From: Scalesia atractyloides
Taxonomy: Eukaryota > Streptophyta > Magnoliopsida > Asterales > Asteraceae
Direction: 5' to 3'
NCBI GenBank assembly: GCA_947069175.1
Contig: CAMTDV010000007.1
Span: forward strand, 49,743,681 to 49,807,680
Length of the DNA: 64,000 bases
Shown: positions 33,241-46,330 of the stretch, piece by piece
Layout: each line of letters starts with the position of its first letter
Numbering within the stretch: position 1 is the stretch's first letter
Position numbers and translations under genes: made by a program
Notes under the pieces: generated by a model
Told to the model about the DNA's origin: nothing
Databases searched by the model: none
The model's input: only the letters and a program-made list of their open reading frames with translations

Positions 33241-33799
33241 TTGGGGTTAAATGAATGGTTTTTTTGGTTGAGAATCAATAAGGATATGGGTTTTCCCATT
33301 CGGGCTAAAATTCTTATAACTATTATTATATCATATTATTTAAAAAAATATACTATAAAATAGATAATTTTTTATCTTTAGTATAATTATAGTCATGTTA
33401 TACTAAAAAACCAACTTCTTTTATTAGATATATGTAATGTAATATGAACATGTAGACAAGTTTTTCACTTTACATAATGTAATATAAACAACTACATATA
33501 TGTAATATGAAAATATATTATATTGTTCTTCTAAATGGTTCATATTATGTATGTAATTGTTTATATTACATATATGTTATAAAATGTGATGTTAAAAGAC
33601 AATCTGTCTTTGAAAAGGGAGAAACCTCCAATGTTGGGAGTAAAAGGATTTAAAATCTGATGTTTCAATCATAATTGTTTTGAAAACCAAATCATGTGTG
33701 ATCTGCATAAATTTGATTTTATTCTTTTTACAATCCAATGACATATACGGACTATTAATTTAAGAAGTTGATGGAATCTGGTGGTAACACGATAGCCTC
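33241..33799. other. Very AT-rich spacer with a small fold-back
   Basis: A ~40-bp inverted repeat pairs 33473-33511 with 33538-33578 (the CATATTAC/GTAATATG type words). Nothing in this stretch is coding. The fold-back may be a small MITE or chance in TA-rich DNA. Confidence 0.45.
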
Positions 33800-34665
33800 A
33801 AAGTGAAGTGTTAATGTTCTTGATACTAAGCCCCTAGTATCACAGAAAAACAGAACTTAACACCCCACAAAAGAAGTCTTCAACATCTAAGAAGGCTTTT
33901 ACACTAGTTAAGTCTTCAACACCAGAGATGCTTTCAGCACCAAAGGTGAAAAAGGGAAAGAAGAAAAGTTCTTTAAAACAAAATGGTTCAAACCCCAAAG
34001 CATCTAAGGTGCCTCATGTGAGGTTCAAGGTTCAAAAAGTGATAAGCAAAAGAAGCCTAAGGTCACTTAAGTAACTTCATGACCAGTGATTACTAACAAT
34101 TCCTATATTGTAGGATCAACTAATGTTGTCCTAGATGTTTTTCAGAACCAATCTTTGAAGTAATTTAATTACTTTGATGCTAATGGCAAAACACCTGACC
34201 ACAGGCTTAGGATCCTCATTCTAACTGAGTTAGTGATGGGTGCAAGGACAACCTAGAAGCAACATCTGGATTATAGACACTGGATGTTTTCGGCACTTGA
34301 CTAGCAAAGCATCCTTATTGAGTGACTTTAAGACTCTCAGTGGTGGATATCTTGCTTTTGGTGGTATCTCAAAATGAGGAGAAATTACTGTGCAAGGTGA
34401 TGTGTCTAATGGAGAAAACACCTGACCACAGGCTTAGGATCCTCATTCTAACTGAGTTAGTGATGGGTGCAAGGACAACCTAGAAGCAACATCTGGATTA
34501 TAGACAGTGGATGCTTTCGGCACTTGACTAGCAATGCATCCTTATTGAGTGACTTTAAGACTCTCAGTGGTGGATATCTTGCTTTTGGTGGTATCTCAAA
34601 ATATGGAGAAATTAATGGAGTAATCAACTTTGAGAAGGTACACAATGTGAAACAACTTTTTATGA
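33800..34665 (+). pseudogene. Ty1/copia fragment: Gag linker and protease, decayed
   Basis: A Lys/Ser-rich stretch (KKSSTSKK..., KKGKKKSSLKQNGSNPK) resembles the linker after the zinc knuckle of long copia Gags. The protease block WIIDSGCFRHLTSNASLL followed by GGYLAFGGISKYGEI is a recognisable copia aspartic protease with D-S-G. The start of GVINFEKVHNVKQL follows, then LINE-2 takes over. The protease part is duplicated in tandem. No integrase or RT of this copy remains. Confidence 0.75.
34191..34642 (+). repeat. 226-bp tandem duplication inside the copia protease fragment
   Basis: The segment starting AACACCTGACCACAGGC and running through the DSG protease codons to the GAAATTA word is present twice, with the word CCTGAC at 34195 and 34421. 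The copies differ at a few bases. Copy 1 has a TGA where copy 2 has TAT in the SKYGEI block. Confidence 0.8.
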
Positions 34666-34669
34666 ACGG

Positions 34670-37600
34670 CAAACTGCATTTTATTCCATCACCCATAATA
34701 TTTCAAACATTACAAATGGTTAGTAAGCTACTAAGCTAACCACCCTACAGAAAATTTCACCACATGAACAAAACAGCAAAGTTACAAATTAACATTTCAG
34801 CCAAAATTTGGAACTGCACCCACTTTTCCCAGTCCATGTTCCCCTGTTTGCTCGGCTTCTGATCCACACGAACGTCGAGGCTTGTTTTATCCCAAATATC
34901 GCATCTATATTCACCCGTTTTCCTCCGAAGATGTTTTTATTCCTTGCTTTCCAAATGCTCCAACATGTTGCCAATATAATGGTTTGGATAAATCTTCTTT
35001 TCGGTTTCTCAATTGACTGTTTCTTATAGAATTCCAACAAATCTTGCATTTAGAAGGCAAAAATCTGCTGAATGTTACACCACCGGCTGACTTTGTACCA
35101 AAGGCAAAAATCTGCTGGATGTTACACCACCGGCTGACTTTGTACCAAAGTACCAACGCCACAAAACAATCCAAGAATAGATGGTCCGCATCCTCCTCCT
35201 TTTCCCCACATAGCTTGCAGATCGGCTAACCCGGAAACACACCTCTTCGTTTTAGCCCGACCATGGTTGATAATCGATCTTGTACTCCCCGCCACCCAAA
35301 TATATTACATTTTTGGTGCCCATTTGACACACTCGAACAGATAATAAGGGACTGCAAATCGACTCAAAGATGGCTCGGGTCGAACTGACTGAGAAAACCC
35401 CATCTTTTGCAGGTATCCATAGCCATTTATTATTCTGGTTTCCTGAATTGACCGATTGCCTCATAAGTTCTAACTGATGCAGCTGAATTCTTTGATCATC
35501 CGTACTTATATTGTGCCTCCATTCCCACTCAGCCACCCTATCTTCAACATTTACACTTTTATACTTCTCTAGTCCGAAGAGAGTCGGAAATATATCCTTT
35601 AATGGACCGTCTCCGACCCACCTATGTAACCAGAAACTTATTTTCTTTCCGTTCCCCACTTCACCTTTCATCAATTGACTCCCACTTAGGTTATCGCTTT
35701 CTAGTTCTTTTCCCATTTTTACTATATTGTTCCATATACCTGGAATGCCCTCCTTGACTAGAATGTATCAAGATGAATGTGTATGCCAGTGTATTGCCTT
35801 GATCGTTCTCCCCCATAAGGATTCATTTTCATGTTTGAAACGCCACCACCACTTAAAAGTAGAATTACATTCGTGTCTTTAAACGAACCCAACCCTAGTC
35901 CCCTTTTTCCAAAGGACCAATAACTTTCTCCCAACACACCCAAGCCATCTTAGATTTTTCTTCCTAGCCTCCCCAAAAGAATATTCTTCTAAGTGCCTCT
36001 AACATATCCAAAACACCTTGCGGTCCTTTAAATAACGAGAAAAAAAACAAAGGAAGGCTATCTAATGTTGCTTTCAACAAAGTTAGTCTACCTCCCGACA
36101 AGAGCATCTTAGACTTCCACAATGATAATTTGTTTTTGAAGTAATCCACTACGCCTTTCCAATGTCAATTTTCAAAATAGAAGCTTTCTTTTTTGACTTT
36201 TTTGCCTATGATATTATTTCATTCAAAATTAACGGTCCATCCGAGATGTTCCTGTCCACTAGGAAACCAAATTGACATTCTTATACAACCGACCCCGCCA
36301 TCCCTTTAAGTCGATTGACCAATATCTTAGATATGATCTTGAGATACATCCAATCAGACTAATTGGTCTATAATTATTAAAAGAAATAGGATCCGTACCT
36401 TTTGGAATTAGGGCCAAGAAAAATGAACCGCAACCTCTATTAATGCCTCCATCTCTATGGAATTCATCCATAAGTTTTACCACATCTTGTTTAAGCTACT
36501 CACAATAATGCTTTATAAATCCGAAATTGAATCCGTCCGAGCCTGGTGCTTTATCGCCATCGCATTCCCAAACCACCTTCTTAATTTCATTGAGTAAAAA
36601 CGGCACCTCTAAGCCCTTAGTTTCATCACTCGAGAGTTTTTTCACGTTCGGAATAACGAAATATAGTCTATTTTGCATGGGCTCACGAAACTTAAAGGCG
36701 AAAAACTTTCGGGCTTCTGCTTTTATTTTTTTCTGGGTCCGTTACCCATTCAGTATTGATACTCACCCTATTCAACCTTTTGTCAATGTTATTTTTATTT
36801 ATAAGACCATGTAAAATGCCGAATTTTCATCCCCTTCCACCACCCATTTTACCCTCGATTTTTGTTTTAAATTACACGCTTTAGCTACACGTAAATCTTG
36901 AAATTGTTTATTACTTTCAGCCCACTCATGTTCCTCAACTCCAGTTAAAATTCATTGTTCCATTAACACTTCCAAATCTCTTATTTTTGCTTCTAATCAG
37001 TTACTTGAAGAATTAATTCTATCACACTCAATATTTAGCTAAGCCCTTATCCTCATTTTTATATTTTTTTTAACTTATTTGACAACACACGATCCGGAGG
37101 ACCCACACAGTCCGATTCTTGAATCGCCAAATTTACAGCTTCATCCAAACCCTCCCGACCCAACCACGAATTATAAAAACAAAAAGGTATGGAACCAAAA
37201 TTACATACCGGATGGAGAAAGGGTAATAGGGTTGTCCTAGGGAGTGTCATCGCTAAAGCATCTGGCCATCAGTTCCACAACAAAGACGATACAAGAAATC
37301 TATCTAACTTGCTTAGCTTATCACCGGAATCTGACACCCTTGTAAATTTCCTTCCACCTATCGGGTACTCTAGTAACCCGTCATCTTCGATAAACTCATT
37401 CAAAGTTTCTTCACATCCCAATATGAAATATGTATTAAACTGCTCTTCCAGGAAAGGTTCCGAGATCACCCTCCATAATTCTCTCTTTTGTTGCAGATTT
37501 TGTGGCGCATAAACGTTTATAAAGTGAATTACCTCACCCCCTTGGAGTGTACCTGTAAGTTAAAGAAAATTTTGGTGGCGGATTGTCTCTGTTCTGTTGA

Positions 37601-39699
37601 AAAAACCGGGTCCCACAAGCACAGAAGACCGTCGGATCAACCGTCCGAGTTTACCCAATCGCACCTCTACCGCATATCCTACTAACCGGTATTTTCCCCT
37701 TGTCTTTTGCAAAAGTTTTCTGAACCGCTACAAACTTGGCCCTTTTCGATCTGATTAAATCTCCCAATGCTATAATTTTATGATCCTCCTTCACCCCTCC
37801 AATGTTTACTGATACAATTTTCATTGATTCACCGCTTGCACCCTTTCATCAAAGATCGTTTTTTCTAGGTTCGTTTCAAACCCTTCCATAACAATTCTCA
37901 CCGCCATCCCCAATTCTATAGTTTCAATGACCTCAGGGTTTGCCCTTAATATCTCATGATTGTTCCCATTAGAGTCGAGTTCACTCATACCTAGTATGTC
38001 CGAATCAAGTTCGATCGATTGATCTCCATTGCTCTCCACCTCGTTTGTGATCCCTATATTAATCGCACCTGGGGTAGCCGGAACCGGCACCTCCGTCGGA
38101 ACTTCTTGATTAGCCCTCAATATCTGACGACGTCTAATGTCTCTGTTGATAGCTTCTTGTATCATTCTATCTATGTTCCTCTTCAGTGGAGAATTGTGAA
38201 AAAGTGAAGGGAAATTGAGCTTAGGTCTTGGAGGAGAACTATTTAGGTCAAGGTCAACTATAAATTCCCTTCCTTCCTACTCCTCTTTCTAGAAACAGAC
38301 CCATCCCTTTCAATATTGATTGGGCTTATTACTTCTGCTAAGTTTGGGTCCACTTCATTAGTCATGTTTGGGCAAGGCCCATTCTGACAAACCCCCAGGT
38401 CAACTCCATCTAAAACCGTTTCACCTCTTTCTTTTCCCTCTTGATCATTAATTGTGTTGCCACTTGGTGTCTTGGAACTGTCACCCGCCATACTCACCCC
38501 ATGCAACCGTTAGAGCTATCAATTACCTTTTCTAATGCTTCGAAAACTGACCCACGACCGTTCGTCTTGTCACCACCAACCATCGTCACCGGTGCTGCTT
38601 ACCGGTCGGTACGTCTCTTGTGTATTTCCGGCGGTATGGTCCTCCCCCCCCAACTATCTCTCCTTCATCTACCTCAAGATTAACCTCCATATCTCTACTA
38701 TTGTTGCCACCCACTATCTCAGGTGAGTCATCTTCAACTTCAATAATCCTCCGAATTTTGTTGTCTGGATCGATCCATACCATCCCTCAGGCTTCTTCAA
38801 CACAAAATCGGGATTCCAATCTTTTTCCAATTTGATTATCCAAACCAAGAATTTATCTCCTCTCCATTGTACTTCAGTTTTCTCTGCCACTTTCCATCCA
38901 TCCTGTATAACCAAACTGACCACTTCCTGTGGAAGGTCAACATCATTAATATTTGCCACAGATCCATGAACAATTAGGCCGAATTTTTCCGTGATTGTGT
39001 TAAAGACTCCCTTGTTCTATAGATGAATAGGTACCCCTATTATCTTTAACCAGGCAACCCTCTCATACTGAAACCTTTGTCCTTCCCACAATTCAAATAA
39101 TGAAAACTACGAGTCCCATAATTCCTTTTTCTCTAGCAAAAAATTCTTAGCTGCACAAAATATTGGGGAAGATGAGCATAGCTCTCATACCACCCATGTA
39201 CCGAATGGTGATCCTATCCACTTTAGTGAAATGAAGAAAATCCACCATATCTACATAGTCAAGTGGCATCTCTGACCATGCCGACAATAGAGTAGTTTCC
39301 CTATGCTCATGTAGCTTGGAATTCCTTATTCGTTAACGTCACAGTCCTGCCTCCTTCCTCCGATTATGTTAACGGTTTCCCCATGGTTTTCTAAGATGGT
39401 TGATTCTTTGGGAATCCATGCCACTATCGTCAATGGTGGAATTCGCCAAACTTGTGGCTGGCACGTATTGCCTCCGAAATGCTTTTTAACCGGTTCATCA
39501 ATCTTCCCGAACTTTACAGCATTCGCCTTAACTTGTTGGTCGCTTAGAGTAATCGAACAGAGGGCTTTCACCATCTTGTCATTGTCCTTCACCCCTTCAA
39601 ACCTTATGAATGCAAAATACCTCGCAGCTTTATCCTTTCTCATCTCCAAATATGCATCTATCATCTTTCCACACCCCCGGAATTCCTACCATAGCATCC
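34670..39699 (-). pseudogene. LINE-2: long minus-strand LINE (ORF1 with RRM, endonuclease, RT, zf-RVT) with RT core deleted
   Basis: Reading right to left on the minus strand: the RRM second half (MIDAYLEMRKDKAARYFAFIRFEGV, 39664 down), a DUF4283-like region (38959-38714), an acidic ORF1/ORF2 region (38500-37820), apurinic endonuclease end (GLLEYPIGGRKFTRVSDSG with LSKLDRFLV, ~37400), RT start (KAPGSDGFNFGFIKHYCE, 36500; FLALIPKG...NYRPISLIGC, 36400), then a jump near 36165 from the KAFIFK-type block directly to LWKSKMLLSGGRLTLLKATL. The RT palm with its YADD motif is therefore missing. The zf-RVT end and IWKARNKNIFGGKR (34900) complete it. Many frameshifts are present. The element is dead, and its own ORF1 is further split by Gypsy-C. 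Confidence 0.85.
35056..35149 (-). repeat. 47-bp tandem duplication in the LINE-2 zf-RVT region
   Basis: GGCAAAAATCTGCTG starts at 35056 and 35103 and the following ~30 bases match. Because 47 is not a multiple of three, it shifts the frame of the LINE-2 C-terminal region. Confidence 0.8.
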
Positions 39700-41818
39700 T
39701 GTCACACCCCAACCGATGGCGAAAACATCAGAGTGAGACGAACGAGATTGCTCGAGACATCATAACACTAAAATTGACAATATTTAATTAAACCATTCAT
39801 TTCATTTCATCCACCAAAACGTCAAGTACAACATAATTCCAATACAATGTAATTTCAAATAAAACAAGTTCAACAAAACGTAATAGATAACTTAGCATTC
39901 TAAGTGGGTTTCTATGCCATTCTTACTAAGTTTCGTCATATCAACATCATCAACCTGCAACATGTTAAAAAGTATAGTTCAATACAAAGTATTGGTGAGT
40001 ACAAAGTTTGAATCATAGTATAGTTAATAAAAACGTTTAAACAAATCCACATGATAAGCTAGTATACGAGATTAATGTAAACAAGGCATGTGAATTACAA
40101 GTCAATCCTCAAGTGTCACCGCATAATAGATTAAACTTAGCATGACCACAAGAATACGAGCGGTGCGTTACTCCTATAGCACTTACATGTTAAGGGGAGG
40201 CTCGTACGAAGTTAATGACAATTAGAATCACATAAGAATATTCCAAGTAAACAAATCGGGTATCACATAACTATAGCATGTATGATGGAATGTTCGTGTG
40301 ATTGCATAAAATATAAGTGTGATTTAGTGTGTTTTGATAGATTAACGTATTGCACCCAATAAGTGTAAAGAGTAAAAAAGGTGTCGAGTGTACTCACGGT
40401 TTTTGAAAAGTTAATTCCATGAAAGTGTTTGGGTTGATTAGGGGGATGAACACCGAGTTATCTGTCGAAAATAACCTAATGTTTGGACAAGTAACCATAC
40501 GGCCATTGTCAAAAGTTCGGTTATATTTATTATTTACATATATAGGTTACATATACTATTACATGTTTATCATATAAATCATAGATTACATAGAAGTAAT
40601 AGAAGTCATGCATGGAGATAGGAAGATAACCGTCCTTAACCTCTTTCAAAGGATTCACCAATACAAATTTCCACAAGGACAATCCGAATGGCCATGAATG
40701 AAGTAAAAATAAATTACTTTTCGACCAGTAAGCAAGCTAGGTGCAAGCATCCCGAACATGGCAACGTTTGGGGACGTGTCGTAGCCTTGTTACTCAACTG
40801 AAGGTGAAACGTAGCTTAGTGGATAGAAATCATCAAGTGAGGTGGTGGATTGAAAGTTGGATAGCCAAGGCCTCCATGTAATCACACATTCATCAAGTGA
40901 GATGGTTCCAACACTTGTGGGTTAAAACCCTTTACAAAACAGAAAGTTTGGAGGTATTTTACACCTCGTAATTTGTATGAAACAACCTTCACTTAGCTCA
41001 CTAACCATGGATTTGATTAGAGGAACAAATAGCAAAAGTTTATCTTAGAAAAAGTATGTTTAAATAGGGCTTACAAGTTCATCTTCCAAAACAGAAAGTT
41101 TGGACCTCAAAATGGTGATGTTCCACCTTGGGTTTCCATAGAAAATCTGTGGAAACAATGTTAGAGGGGTCCCAAGCTTTGTAGAGAAAGATTTGATGAA
41201 GAAAAGATCAAGAAAAGTGACTTTGGACTCACTTTTGGGAGTGTTTTGAGAGTGTAGAGGAGTTTGGAAAGTGAAAAGGAGTGTTAGGAAGCTTGCTTAA
41301 ATAGTGGTTTAGCTGGTTTTGAGTTAAATGAGATTTAGAGGTGATTGGGGTGTGAAAAATGTGTGAAAAATGGGCCAACCCGTAATCAAGAAACAACCTT
41401 CTACGGATTGGGGACTCTTACGCCCGTGAGAGGATTAGCTAATCCTCCCCCCCCCCCCCCGCCAGAGGCCTATTTTGGCAGATTTTGCAATTTGGCCTTG
41501 AACTTGGTTTTCCTTCATTTTAAGCTAAAACTTATAGTTTTGGCATATTTTTTAAATGTATAACATGTATGTAAGTATATTTTGAGTATCGAGTATGTAT
41601 GTATGAGTATTTGAAGTATAACAAGTATAGATTTGTATGTAAACATGTATTTAATGATCGTAAGCATGTAAGACAAGTATGCATTAAGTATGAAATTTTT
41701 TATTACGGTCAAAGTTTCATATTGCAAGGTTGGGAATGCGATACGAATACAAGTTTCCATAAATGGAAATACGATTACTCTTTTTAGTTAAGGAAATATG
41801 AAAAAGCAAGGAGTTACA
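39700..41818 (-). repeat. Gypsy-C 3' LTR (left)
   Basis: This 2119-bp repeat is similar throughout to 47315-49555 but lacks a ~115-bp segment present there at about 48075-48195. Its minus-strand start (plus 41818) and end (plus 39700) have TG and CA termini. A (C)n run occurs at 41449-41460. Confidence 0.92.
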
Positions 41819-41833
41819 GTCTCCCCCACTTTA
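41819..41833 (-). other. Gypsy-C polypurine tract
   Basis: On the minus strand TAAAGTGGGGGAGAC directly precedes the 3' LTR start TGTAACTCC. The upstream AAATTTCGGGACGGAATT block is the same as in Gypsy-A and Gypsy-B. Confidence 0.85.
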
Positions 41834-41849
41834 GGAAATTCCGTCCCGA

Positions 41850-44800
41850 AATTTATTCAAGAGGAAGGTGTAACGAACAGATGCGGATACTTAGTCTTAA
41901 TATCACTTTCGAGTTCCCAAGTAAATTCGGCGTCACGTTTACCTTCCCATCGAACCTTGACTATGGGAATTCGACTGCGCCTCAATTATTTCATGCCTCG
42001 ATCCATGATCTCGACAAGTTTCTCCTGAAGTGTAGAGTCTCGTTGATTTGAAGATCTTCGAGTGGGAGTTTGAGTCCTTCTTCAGCTAGACATTTTTTCA
42101 AGTTCGAGATGTGAAAGGTAGGATGAACGTTGTTGAGCTCTTGTGGTAGGTCCAGTCAGTATGCTACCTTGCCAATCCTTTGAGAATCTTGAAAGGACCT
42201 ACATAGGGAGGTGTGAGCTTTCCCTTCTTTCCAAAATGAACCACACCCTTCTAAGGGGATACCTTAAGAAGTACGAAGTCACCAATGTTGAATTCCATGG
42301 GCTTGCGTCTTTTATCTGCGTAACTCTTTTGTCAACTTCTAGCTTTGAGCAAGTTGTCCCGATCTGCAAAATCTTGTCTGTCTTCTATTTTATAAGCTCG
42401 GGACCGGTGCTTTGAGCTTCCCCGATCTCGTGCCAACAAATAGGCGATCGGCACTTGCGACCATACAATGCCTTGAAAGGTGCCATTTGAATACTCGCGT
42501 GCTAACTGTTATTGTACGAGAATTCGACCAAAGGAAAGTGCATATCCCAGTTGCCACCAAAATCGATTACACAAGAAACGAAGCATGTTCTCTAGAGTTT
42601 GGATAGTACGCTCGGTTTAACCATCAGACTAAGGATGGAAAGCAGTACTGAGATTGAGGTGAGTACCAAGAGCTTTTTGAAACGTTTGCCAAAGACGGGA
42701 AGTGAAACGACCATCACAGTTCGAGATAATGTCAACAAGGACACCGTGACGACAGATGACTTCATCCGTGTAGATATGAGCCAATTTCTCGACTGGGTAG
42801 TCTTCACGTATGGGAAGGAAATGAGCAGATTTGGTCAGACGGTCAATGATTACCCAAATACTATCGTCACCGGACGATGTACGGGGGAGTTTGGTAATGA
42901 AATCCATGGCAATACTCTCTCATTTCCAAATAGGAATTTCCGGTTGCTCGAGTAAGCCAAAGGGACGTTGATGTTCGGCCTTTACCTTGGAGCAAGTAAG
43001 GCATTTCGAAACATAACAGGCGATATCTTTCTTCATACCAGGCCACCAATAAGACGCACGAAGGTCATGGTACATCTTATCAGCGCCGGGATGAATAGAA
43101 TACCGAGATTATGAGCTTCACTCATCAAAAGGTCACAAATATTGTCACAGTTCGGAATCCAAATATGGTCGAGATAGCACATGATGCCATTGAATTGTTA
43201 ACGAGTTAGTTTCAGCACCACACTTCAACTCGTTATCAAGGTTACCCTCATTAACAGTTCAGTATTGTGCCTCGCGAATTAGCTCTTGAAGCTTTCCCAA
43301 GGTTTGTAGCAACCTATAATCTTAGCATGAGTTCTTCGACTAAGTGTGCCCGCTACAACATTCGCCTTACCAGGGTAGTAGCGAATATCGCAGTCGTAGT
43401 CGTTTAACAATTCCACCAACGACGTTGACGCATGTTGAGTTCCTTTTGATTGAAGATGTGTTGGAGGCTCTTATGGTTGGTGAAGACTGTACACTTGGTA
43501 CCATAAAGGTAGTGTCGCCATATCTTCAATGCAAAAACAACTGCACCAAGTTTAAGGTTGTGCGTAGTATAGTTTTTCTCATGAATCTTGAGTTGCAGTG
43601 ACGCGTAAGCTATAACCTTATCTCGTTGCATAAGGACGCAACCAAGACCTTGTTTTGAGGCATCGCAATACACGACGAAGTCGTCGGTACCATCAGGAAG
43701 GGCTAGGATAGAAGCATTGCAAAGCATGTCCTTGAGCATTGAAAAAGATTCCTCTTGTTCGAAACTCCAAACAAAAGGTTTATCCTTTTGAGTCAAGGAA
43801 GTGAGAGGCACGGCAATTTTGGAGAAATTCGAGATAAACCGATGGTAATATCCAGCTAAGCCGAGAAAGGACGGAGACTTAGGAGCAATCCAATTCTTCA
43901 TCGCCTCGATTTTCATGGGGTCAACATGAATACCAAGTTCGTTGACTACATGACCAAGGAATTGAACCTCCTTTAGCCAAATTCACACTTAGAGAACTTG
44001 GCGTGAAGACGTTCAGTACGCAAAACCTGAAGGATGAGACGCAAGTGTCGCTCGTGCTCTTCTCGCGTCTTCGAATAGATTAGGATATCGTCAAAAAGAT
44101 GATCACGAATTGGTCAAGATAAGGCTTGTACACGCGATTCATCAAATCCATAGACGGGTGCGTTGGTTAAAACAAATGGCATGACTACGAACTCGTAGTG
44201 CCCATAACGTGTGCGAAATGCGGTTTTGGGTATATCTTCTTCGAGGACTCGAATTGATGATAACCAGAGCAAGGGTCGATTTTCGAGAAACAAGTGGGGC
44301 CTTGAAGTTGATCAAAAAGATCTCGATGCGAGGAAGAGTGTATCGGTTCTTGACCGTAAGCTTGTTGAGCTAGCAATAGTCAATGTACATTCGGAAGGAC
44401 CCGTCTTTCTTTTTGACGAATAGAACGGGAGCGCCCCAAGGAGATGTGCTAGGGCGTATGAAGCCTTTATCAAGGAGTTCCTGAAGTTGACTAGATAGCT
44501 CTTCATCTCCGAGGGTGCTAGGCGATAGGGGGATTTTGCGACAGGAGTTGTGCCAGGGATGAGATCGATGCGAAAATCAACCGAACGGGGAGGAGGACCA
44601 GGAAGATCCTTAGGGAAGACGTCAAGGTAATCACGAACAACGGGAACTTCACTCACGCTTAGACCCTTATCCTTCTTTTCCATAATGTGGGCAAGAAAGG
44701 CGAAGTATTCCTTGCGCAAGTACTTGTTTACTTGGATACACGACATAAGCTTGAGACCTTTGGAGGGTTTCTCGCCATAGACGTGTAAGGAATCATTATT

Positions 44801-45200
44801 AGGCAGGGGAAGACGGATGAACTTTTGGAACAAACAACTTCAGCACGGACCCGCCTAAGCCAATCCATACCTACTATGATATCGAAGCTACCCATTTGCA
44901 TGGGTATGAGGTCAATGGAAAACGTATGATCGTTGAGATTCAAAGAACCATTAAACAGTACAGAATCGACAGTGACGGACTATCCCTGTCAGCGACTTCG
45001 ACTTCGAATGATTTAGGCAACTTAGAACGTCTACACTTAAAAAAAGCTTCGAATTCTATGGATACAAAACTTTTATCTGCACCAGTATCAAATAAACACG
45101 TAGCGTAAACATTGTTAACGAGAAACGTACCCGTGATGACATCGTTGGCGTTTTGAGCTTGTGCGGCCAGGCTCGACCGCGAGCTTGCTGCTGCTGGTTG
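41850..45200 (-). pseudogene. pol: Gypsy-C protease-pol (PR, RT, RNase H, IN, chromodomain), many frameshifts
   Basis: Minus-strand pieces in order: protease CLFDTGADKSFVSIEF (~45080) and IIVGMDWLRRV (~44870); pre-RT VPVVRDYLDVFPKDLPG (~44640); RT start with YRLAPSEM (~44530); the RT catalytic Asp pair at about 44090, hit by a one-base shift; RNase H YCDASKQGLGCVLMQ and HKSLQHIFNQKELNMRQ in the frame 43916-43404; integrase MDFITKLPRTSSGDDSIWVIIDRLTKSAHF (42907-42629), followed by a poorly preserved DDE end; and a tail reading EFTWELESDIKTKYPHLF near 41880, which is chromodomain-like. Stops and frameshifts occur in almost every domain, so it encodes no complete enzyme. Confidence 0.88.
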
Positions 45201-46330
45201 TTGTGGTTGCGCTGAGGGCAGGTGTTGGCGAAGTGGTTGGGATCTCCGCATCTGAAGCAGGCATGAGCTGTGGTTACGTGTGGTCAGGTTTGGGTTGCAG
45301 TAGGGTTTTGGGATGCGGTGATGGCTCGAGCTTGGTTGGCGAGGCCGACATTGTGGAGCAAAGTTTCCATACCTATTGCAGCTAGTGCGTAGGCAGCAAG
45401 GGGTATTAACAAGATAGTGGTAGGGGCAGAGTTACACTTGGGATGCAGCCCAGTGTACGCCCTTTTGATAGGCTTGGAAGGGGCTAAGGCTAGCTTCTGA
45501 AAGGGTTTAGGGTTTGGCAGAGTGACTGCCGCGCAGTTTTGGCTTGAAGCCTTCCGCTTCTTACCTTTGTTGTTGCTCTTTGGTGGCTTGAGTGAGGTAG
45601 GTTCAGTGAGGGTTTCGGCGGTGGCTTGGTGGGCTTTCCTAGATAAAGCCTTAGAGGCTTCACGAAGGACGTGGTTGTTGTTTAGTCGGGCAGACAGGCA
45701 AAAGGTTTCCTCGAGAGTTTTGGGCGAGGTGGCATCAACGAGGTCCGTGAGGTGAGGAGGGAGGCAGCATGGCAACTGCCTTTTCGGCCGTGTCGACTAG
45801 ACTAGGGAAAATCGCACCCAACTGCTTGAAACGGGCCTGAGGCCGGTGTTGTCGTTCCCCACCTGTTTAAGGTTCCAAAACTCGTTTTCGAGTCGTTGGC
45901 GTTCATGGGGAGGGCATAATTCATTCTCCATCATTTTTTAGATCAATCTACTGGAGGGCGTGTGCGGCATCATTTCCACAAGCATTATGCTCGGAGGTCC
46001 ACCAATCAAGAGCCCTCGATCGGAAGACTCCCGTTGCATTAATGGTACGCAGGTGGTCAGGACAACCACTTTGTAGGAAAGTCACCTGAATGGCATCAAA
46101 CCATTTTAGTAACTTGGTGGCGTCCTCTTCGCCGGTGAATGGTAATGGGTTGCAAGAACAAAATTTCTTAAAGGTGAACATCGACTTAGGTGCTTCGACC
46201 TTTGAGTCGACGAAGGCGTGGGGTGAGTCAGCGTTCAGCGAGGTCGGATCTTGCTAACAGTGTCCAGGATAACCTTGGCCATTTTCTCGGCAATGAACTT
46301 CATGCAATACCTCTTTGACATCGAGTCTGA
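45201..46330 (-). pseudogene. gag: Gypsy-C gag, decayed
   Basis: The Gag core is seen as FKKFCSCNPLPFTGEEDATKLLKWFDAI and ALDWWTSEHNACG at 46181-45948. A middle helical part with LPPHLTDLVDATSPKTLEETFCL follows near 45775. Zinc knuckles (for example CFRCGDPNHFANTC near 45255) are read in a different frame. A MAKVIL-type N-terminus lies near 46280. Frameshifts separate these parts. Its layout matches Gypsy-B gag, without an intron-like gap. Confidence 0.82.

Noticed and set aside
40797..40830. TAGCTTAGTGGAT in the Gypsy-C LTR resembling a pol III A-box
   Set aside because: No B-box lies at a suitable distance downstream, so it is not called tRNA-like.
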